Shown here piece after piece: positions 40,105 through 43,093 of a stretch of DNA of 43,093 nt. Made by a program: the position numbers and the translations under genes. How positions within the stretch are numbered: position 1 is the first letter of the stretch; the number at the start of each line of letters is the position of its first letter. This DNA is from a virus. The notes beneath the pieces are model-generated. The model did not search any database, was not told the DNA's origin, and saw only the letters and a list, made by a program, of their open reading frames with translations. Location of the stretch: IMG/VR virus record IMGVR_UViG_3300017971_000122, positions 1 to 43,093 of that record; one strand, written 5' to 3'.

Positions 40105-40346
40105 CACAATACAGATTTCATTTGGGAACATTACTAGATGGGCCAAGAGCAAAAGAGCATATCTTTGATGCTGACCGAGATGACGGACTCCTGGCGCGGT
40201 GTGGAACAGCTCATTACGAAAACTGCCACAATCGCGAAGGAATTTGTGATAAAGCAATTGACTTGATGATAACTACAGATCCAAACGAAATGTGTCAACG
40301 CTGCCGTATGAGTGTTTGCTTTGAAATATGGAAGGATAAAAAATGA
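40101..40346 (+). CDS. Cys-rich zinc-binding protein, 81 aa
   Basis: Cys and His residues near 34-70 (RCGTAHYENCHN, GICDKA, CQRCRMSVC) suggest one or two zinc sites. The N-terminus MTQYRFHLGTLLDG is beta-like. The gene overlaps both neighbours by four bases. No family is recognised. Confidence 0.72.
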   Translation: MTQYRFHLGTLLDGPRAKEHIFDADRDDGLLARCGTAHYENCHNREGICDKAIDLMITTDPNEMCQRCRMSVCFEIWKDKK

Positions 40347-40567
40347 CTACAGCTGTTCTCACCCCGGCGTATGGTAAGCAATTTAGCACAATTGCTGAAT
40401 TGACTGAGGCTTTCCAAAATGGAGAGGACTTTATACTGCAGACAATAACTCATCGTGATTCTGGAAGAGTCTGTAATATCAGAGATCTCAAGAAGTATAC
40501 AGACTTTAGGATGGCTGAACTGCGATTTGGCCGATATTTTGAGAACTTTACGCTAGTACAGATATAA
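40343..40567 (+). CDS. Hypothetical protein, 74 aa
   Basis: A small mixed alpha/beta protein (FSTIAELTEAFQNGEDFILQ, then RVCNIRDLKKYTDFRMAEL). The pattern of a helix, a strand with an acidic turn, and ERxxNFTLVQI end resembles small phage proteins of unknown function. The start overlaps the upstream stop by four bases. Confidence 0.7.
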   Translation: MTTAVLTPAYGKQFSTIAELTEAFQNGEDFILQTITHRDSGRVCNIRDLKKYTDFRMAELRFGRYFENFTLVQI

Positions 40568-40579
40568 AAGGAGGCAATA

Positions 40580-40801
40580 ATGGCAATGAAAAATCGGACC
40601 AAGACTATCTTTGTCGGCGATATAGGTTTTGATATGTATCGCAGGTATAGCACTAATGAATGGATCGTGCGTGTTACTAAAAATAACAAGCGCGTAGAGT
40701 CCAGGTGCTATTACACTTCTGATAGGGAAGACGCAGAAGAAACTCTTTTTGAAATGATTAGAGAGGAGGAACTCAACCATGTTAAAGTATCGAATAGTTA
40801 A
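40580..40801 (+). CDS. Hypothetical protein, 73 aa
   Basis: Strong ribosome site AAAGGAGGCAATA before the ATG. A beta-rich core (KTIFVGDIGFDMYRRYSTNEWIVRVTK) is followed by a helix (REDAEETLFEMIREEEL). No family is recognised. The 3' end overlaps the next gene by 23 bases. Confidence 0.7.
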   Translation: MAMKNRTKTIFVGDIGFDMYRRYSTNEWIVRVTKNNKRVESRCYYTSDREDAEETLFEMIREEELNHVKVSNS

Positions 40802-40994
40802 CGGAATTATTATAGCTTATGCCATCGGCATTACTGCTGTTTGTGGCTGGGCTCACTACAAGTACGAGCAGGGTAAAAAAGTAAGGCGGCAACAAGCAAT
40901 AGAGCTGATACATGCAGCTGTTGTTGCCGACGATATTGACAGAATTATGAATAATATTCTGGAAGATTTAGAAACCATTACCAAAGGAGAATAA
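40779..40994 (+). CDS. Small membrane protein, 71 aa
   Basis: A transmembrane helix occupies residues 6-25 (IVNGIIIAYAIGITAVCGWA), followed by a basic patch and an amphipathic helix (QQAIELIHAAVVADDIDRIM). Type II topology with the C-terminus in the cytoplasm is likely, by the basic residues after the helix. It may be a membrane-anchored accessory factor; a holin role is possible but unproved. AGAGAGGAGG-type purines lie upstream. Confidence 0.7.
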   Translation: MLKYRIVNGIIIAYAIGITAVCGWAHYKYEQGKKVRRQQAIELIHAAVVADDIDRIMNNILEDLETITKGE

Positions 40995-40996
40995 CT

Positions 40997-41515
40997 ATGA
41001 GTGTAAAAGTAGCAGAAGCGAGTGAGCTAACCGACCTGGCCATCGAATTGACTAATATGAAACAACGTATGGCAAAGCTTGAGTCTGAGTTTCGCCAAGC
41101 ACATGATCATGTGCCGAGTCTACACCGTCGTCTTACCGATTTGGAGATTTCTTTGGAACAGATTTCTCATGGTAAAAGACTTCCCACTGGCGTGATTGAT
41201 TGGCGCATGCAAAGAGTTGAAGAGAAGCTCAGCCAGCTAAGTAAGGCCTCTTCAACCAGTGTATGCGATACGAATGAAAAATCTCCAAGTTTTCTGGTAT
41301 ACTCTATTGGCGAACGAACGGGAAATCCCTGGTCTAACGAAGAAGAACGTTGGTTAACAAAACATTTTAAATCGGCGTTAAAAAAATGGGCAGTAGAAGA
41401 ACCCCCTACTCGAGAAACTCTTGAAATTATCAAGTCTCACCTTGGCTGTATAATAGGCCGCACTGCATTAGCAGTTGATTGCCGGTTAAAACAGCTCGGT
41501 TACGACTGGGTATAG
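40997..41515 (+). CDS. Coiled-coil protein with Myb/SANT-like C-terminus, 172 aa
   Basis: Residues 1-70 form a coiled coil (LTDLAIELTNMKQRMAKLESEF, LHRRLTDLEISLEQI). The C-terminus has NPWSNEEERWLTKHFKSAL and IGRTALAVDCRLKQLGYDW, the tryptophan-spaced helices and RTxxAVxxRLxxLG ending typical of Myb/SANT-like or GcrA-type DNA-binding domains in phages. It probably binds DNA. The start ATG 40997 follows GGAG with the previous stop two bases before. Confidence 0.78.
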   Translation: MSVKVAEASELTDLAIELTNMKQRMAKLESEFRQAHDHVPSLHRRLTDLEISLEQISHGKRLPTGVIDWRMQRVEEKLSQLSKASSTSVCDTNEKSPSFLVYSIGERTGNPWSNEEERWLTKHFKSALKKWAVEEPPTRETLEIIKSHLGCIIGRTALAVDCRLKQLGYDWV

Positions 41516-41540
41516 CAGGGAGCCTTTAAGCCCTGTGCGT

Positions 41541-41571
41541 CCAGGACCTGGTCCCCCTTTCCAGGTCCTGG
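41541..41571 (+). terminator. GC-rich hairpin before the DUF2800 gene
   Basis: CCAGGACCTGG (41541-41551) pairs with CCAGGTCCTGG (41561-41571), an 11-bp stem with a 9-base loop. No U tract follows, so it may process or pause rather than terminate. It recalls the hairpins at 3426 and 27798. Confidence 0.6.
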
Positions 41572-41608
41572 GGTAGGCAAAATATTAACCCTAACTGAAA
41601 GGATTACT

Positions 41609-42766
41609 ATGGATGAACATGCTTTTTTCTCACCATCAGGACTGCACCTGGTTCTCAAATGCCCAGGTTCAATCCGCTTAGCAGAAGCTCTGGCTTTGCA
41701 GGGTCTGGATGTTAAGAAAGAGCCGAGTGAAGCTGCTGCTCATGGCTCCCTCTCGCATACATATGTACCTGCAGGTTGGAAAAATCCAGCAGTGCTTAAA
41801 GAGCTCGAACTGAATGACCGGTCCTATGTGATTGAGTGCATAGAGTATCTGCAAACTCTGATTAAAAGCCTTGGTCACAACAATTATCATTTGCGGTTTG
41901 AAGAGCGGGTTAGCCTTAAGCACTGGGGCTTGAGTGAGGTGTGGGGCACAGCTGATGTTATCTTGATTGATAATGCTGCTCGTGTCCTCCATGTTATAGA
42001 CTGGAAATTCGGTTCTGGTGTTCCAGTCTACGCTTACAACAACCCGCAGTTAAGAGCTTATGCAGGTGGCGCTCTTTCTATTGCCTATGCCAAGGAAATA
42101 GAAGTTCATGTTGTACAGCCTCCGCTCGATAGCGCTACTACTGAGCGACTGTCGTACTTTGAGCTTTATGAGTGGGTACATGGTACTCTGGCTATTGGTA
42201 TCGGCAAGTGTTTAAGTGAAGAGCCTGTGTTCGTGCCTGGCGAAGAACAATGCAGATTCTGCCCTGTTAAAAACCATTGCGATACACGGTTTACATGGGC
42301 GCAAAACCATGCAGAAAAATTGTTTAAGGCCAGGGATTTACTGCCAACCAAGGTTACACCTGATGCAATCATGGAATTGTTGAAGCGTGCGCCTTTGGTT
42401 GAGAAGGTCATCAAAGACTTGCGCATATTCATATTCAATGAGCTGCAGCAAGGCAGTGATCTTTACCCGGACTATAAGTTGGTCCGTGGCCGGTCTATCC
42501 GTAAGTGGAAAAATGAAGCCGACGTTTTAGCTTTTTTGGACGAGTATGACGAAGATGATATTTTCATTACTAAACTCATCTCTCCTGCTCAGGCAGAAAA
42601 GCTTAACAAAGCCTTCAAGAAAGATGAAAAATTCCATGAGCTATATGAAAAACCGGAAGGTAAGCTTTCTTTGGCACCGTCTACGGATTACCGTGAAGCC
42701 GTGCAGCCAGAGCGGAAAGCCGTAGATATTTTTGCGGATTATGCTGTTCCTGACTCGCTTGAATAA
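41609..42766 (+). CDS. DUF2800 nuclease, Cas4/RecB-like PD-(D/E)XK fold
   Basis: The 385-residue protein matches DUF2800. Conserved sites are C18 in LVLKCPGS, H46/H50 in AAAHGSLSHTY, D116 in WGTADVILI, and D131-K133 in VIDWKFGSG. A C-terminal EQCRFCPVKNHCD (about residues 212-224) with C18 forms a four-Cys set like the iron-sulfur cluster of Cas4/AddB nucleases. It is probably an exonuclease for recombination or end processing. In many phages DUF2800, DUF2815 and PolA are adjacent; here they are separated by the dTMP genes across the contig ends. The start ATG has AAAGGATTACT. Confidence 0.9.
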   Translation: MDEHAFFSPSGLHLVLKCPGSIRLAEALALQGLDVKKEPSEAAAHGSLSHTYVPAGWKNPAVLKELELNDRSYVIECIEYLQTLIKSLGHNNYHLRFEERVSLKHWGLSEVWGTADVILIDNAARVLHVIDWKFGSGVPVYAYNNPQLRAYAGGALSIAYAKEIEVHVVQPPLDSATTERLSYFELYEWVHGTLAIGIGKCLSEEPVFVPGEEQCRFCPVKNHCDTRFTWAQNHAEKLFKARDLLPTKVTPDAIMELLKRAPLVEKVIKDLRIFIFNELQQGSDLYPDYKLVRGRSIRKWKNEADVLAFLDEYDEDDIFITKLISPAQAEKLNKAFKKDEKFHELYEKPEGKLSLAPSTDYREAVQPERKAVDIFADYAVPDSLE

Positions 42767-42803
42767 AGTCCAAATATTTTTGAGCTTTTTCCAGCTATAC
42801 GTA

Positions 42804-42832
42804 TTTACTTTTGGTGTATAACTTGCTATTAT
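42804..42832 (+). promoter_or_regulatory. Rightward promoter P4
   Basis: TTTACT (42804-42809), 17 bases, TATTAT (42827-42832), extended -10 TGC. It drives the winged-helix gene at 42896 and, by read-through, the genes at the other end of the contig. Confidence 0.82.
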
Positions 42833-42847
42833 TAAATTATTTCACAG

Positions 42848-42865
42848 GTTCTCAATAGCGAGAAC
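42848..42865. promoter_or_regulatory. Palindromic operator candidate downstream of P4
   Basis: GTTCTC-N6-GAGAAC spans 42848-42865, just after the expected transcription start of P4 (about 42839). It is a likely binding site for a dimeric regulator, perhaps the winged-helix protein encoded 30 bases downstream. It differs from the palindrome at 35336. Confidence 0.6.
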
Positions 42866-42895
42866 TAAACACAACCCAACGAAAGGAGTTTTACC

Positions 42896-43093
42896 ATGGC
42901 AATGAGAGATGTGATTTATGATGCAATCGTGAAAGGTGGAGCCACCAATGAATCTCTGCTCGCTCTGACAGGTACGACCAAGAAAGGCCTGGCCTCTCAG
43001 TTCACCTACCTGCGTATGATGGGCAAGTGCCCGCAGCGTCAGGAGGACGGCACCTACAAGATCGTGTCAGCCGAAGAGTGGGAAGCTTCCAAA
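42896..43093 (+). CDS. Winged-helix DNA-binding protein (N-terminal part; continues at position 1)
   Basis: ATG 42896 with GAAAGGAG 8 bases upstream begins MAMRDVIYDAIVKGGATNES. The frame continues across the ends to the stop at 441, giving 171 residues. This part is the winged-helix domain: helix AMRDVIYDAIV, then SLLALTGTTKKGLASQFTYL. It is under promoter P4 with a palindrome in between. The acidic coiled-coil region is in the part at 1-441. Confidence 0.9.
   Translation, partial: MAMRDVIYDAIVKGGATNESLLALTGTTKKGLASQFTYLRMMGKCPQRQEDGTYKIVSAEEWEASK
42971..43093. repeat. Direct terminal repeat, right copy
   Basis: Identical over all 123 bases to positions 1-123. Joining the copies restores the winged-helix gene. 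Confidence 0.93.

Overview
The window is an essentially complete genome of a tailed phage with podovirus-type (P22-like) morphogenesis genes. Its first 123 bases are repeated exactly as its last 123 bases, and one gene runs across the ends, so the molecule was assembled as a circle of about 42,970 bp. The virion genes follow P22 order: small and large terminase, portal, scaffold, coat, gp4-type tail accessory factor, gp10-type tail hub, ejection proteins, then receptor-binding proteins. The replication genes (DUF2800 nuclease, DUF2815 ssDNA-binding protein, family A polymerase, VRR-NUC, SNF2-type helicase, VirE/D5-like primase-helicase) are a set usually met in phages and prophages of Firmicutes. 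A P22-type tail and a signal-peptide protein fit a Gram-negative host. A didermic Firmicute is one guess that satisfies both, but the sequence does not prove it. I see no integrase, phage RNA polymerase, reverse transcriptase, CRISPR array or tRNA.

Layout. Two divergent arms leave a repeat-rich intergenic region at about 34.4-35.4 kb. The rightward arm runs from 35.4 kb through the contig ends to 9.26 kb. It holds a coiled-coil winged-helix regulator, a small HTH protein, the primase-helicase, a block of small zinc-binding and membrane proteins (39.2-41.5 kb), the DUF2800 nuclease and a second winged-helix protein that crosses the ends. It continues with a dTMP-synthesis cassette (ThyX, dCMP deaminase, MazG/dUTPase-like enzyme), the ssDNA-binding protein, DNA polymerase, VRR nuclease, DNA ligase and helicase. 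The leftward arm runs from 34.44 kb down to 9.36 kb and holds packaging, head, tail, ejection and receptor-binding genes. The arms meet at a perfect 15-bp bidirectional terminator at 9.27-9.31 kb.

Regulation. Four rightward promoters share TTTACT-N17-TATWAT (or TATATA) with an extended -10 TG. A fifth, TTTACA-N17-TATAAT, drives the leftward late arm. Its -10 overlaps the first possible terS start codon, so the real terS start is the ATG at 34387. Two palindromes lie just downstream of the promoters of the two winged-helix genes and look like operators. Four 18-bp iterons (34676-34811) and many short inverted repeats mark the probable replication origin and control region.

Unusual points. There is a cupin-SET domain fusion inside the virion operon. 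Three proteins share one receptor-binding C-terminal module, one of them as a stand-alone gene. The two winged-helix regulators have swapped domain order. The scaffold gene carries tandem repeats. No endolysin can be recognised.
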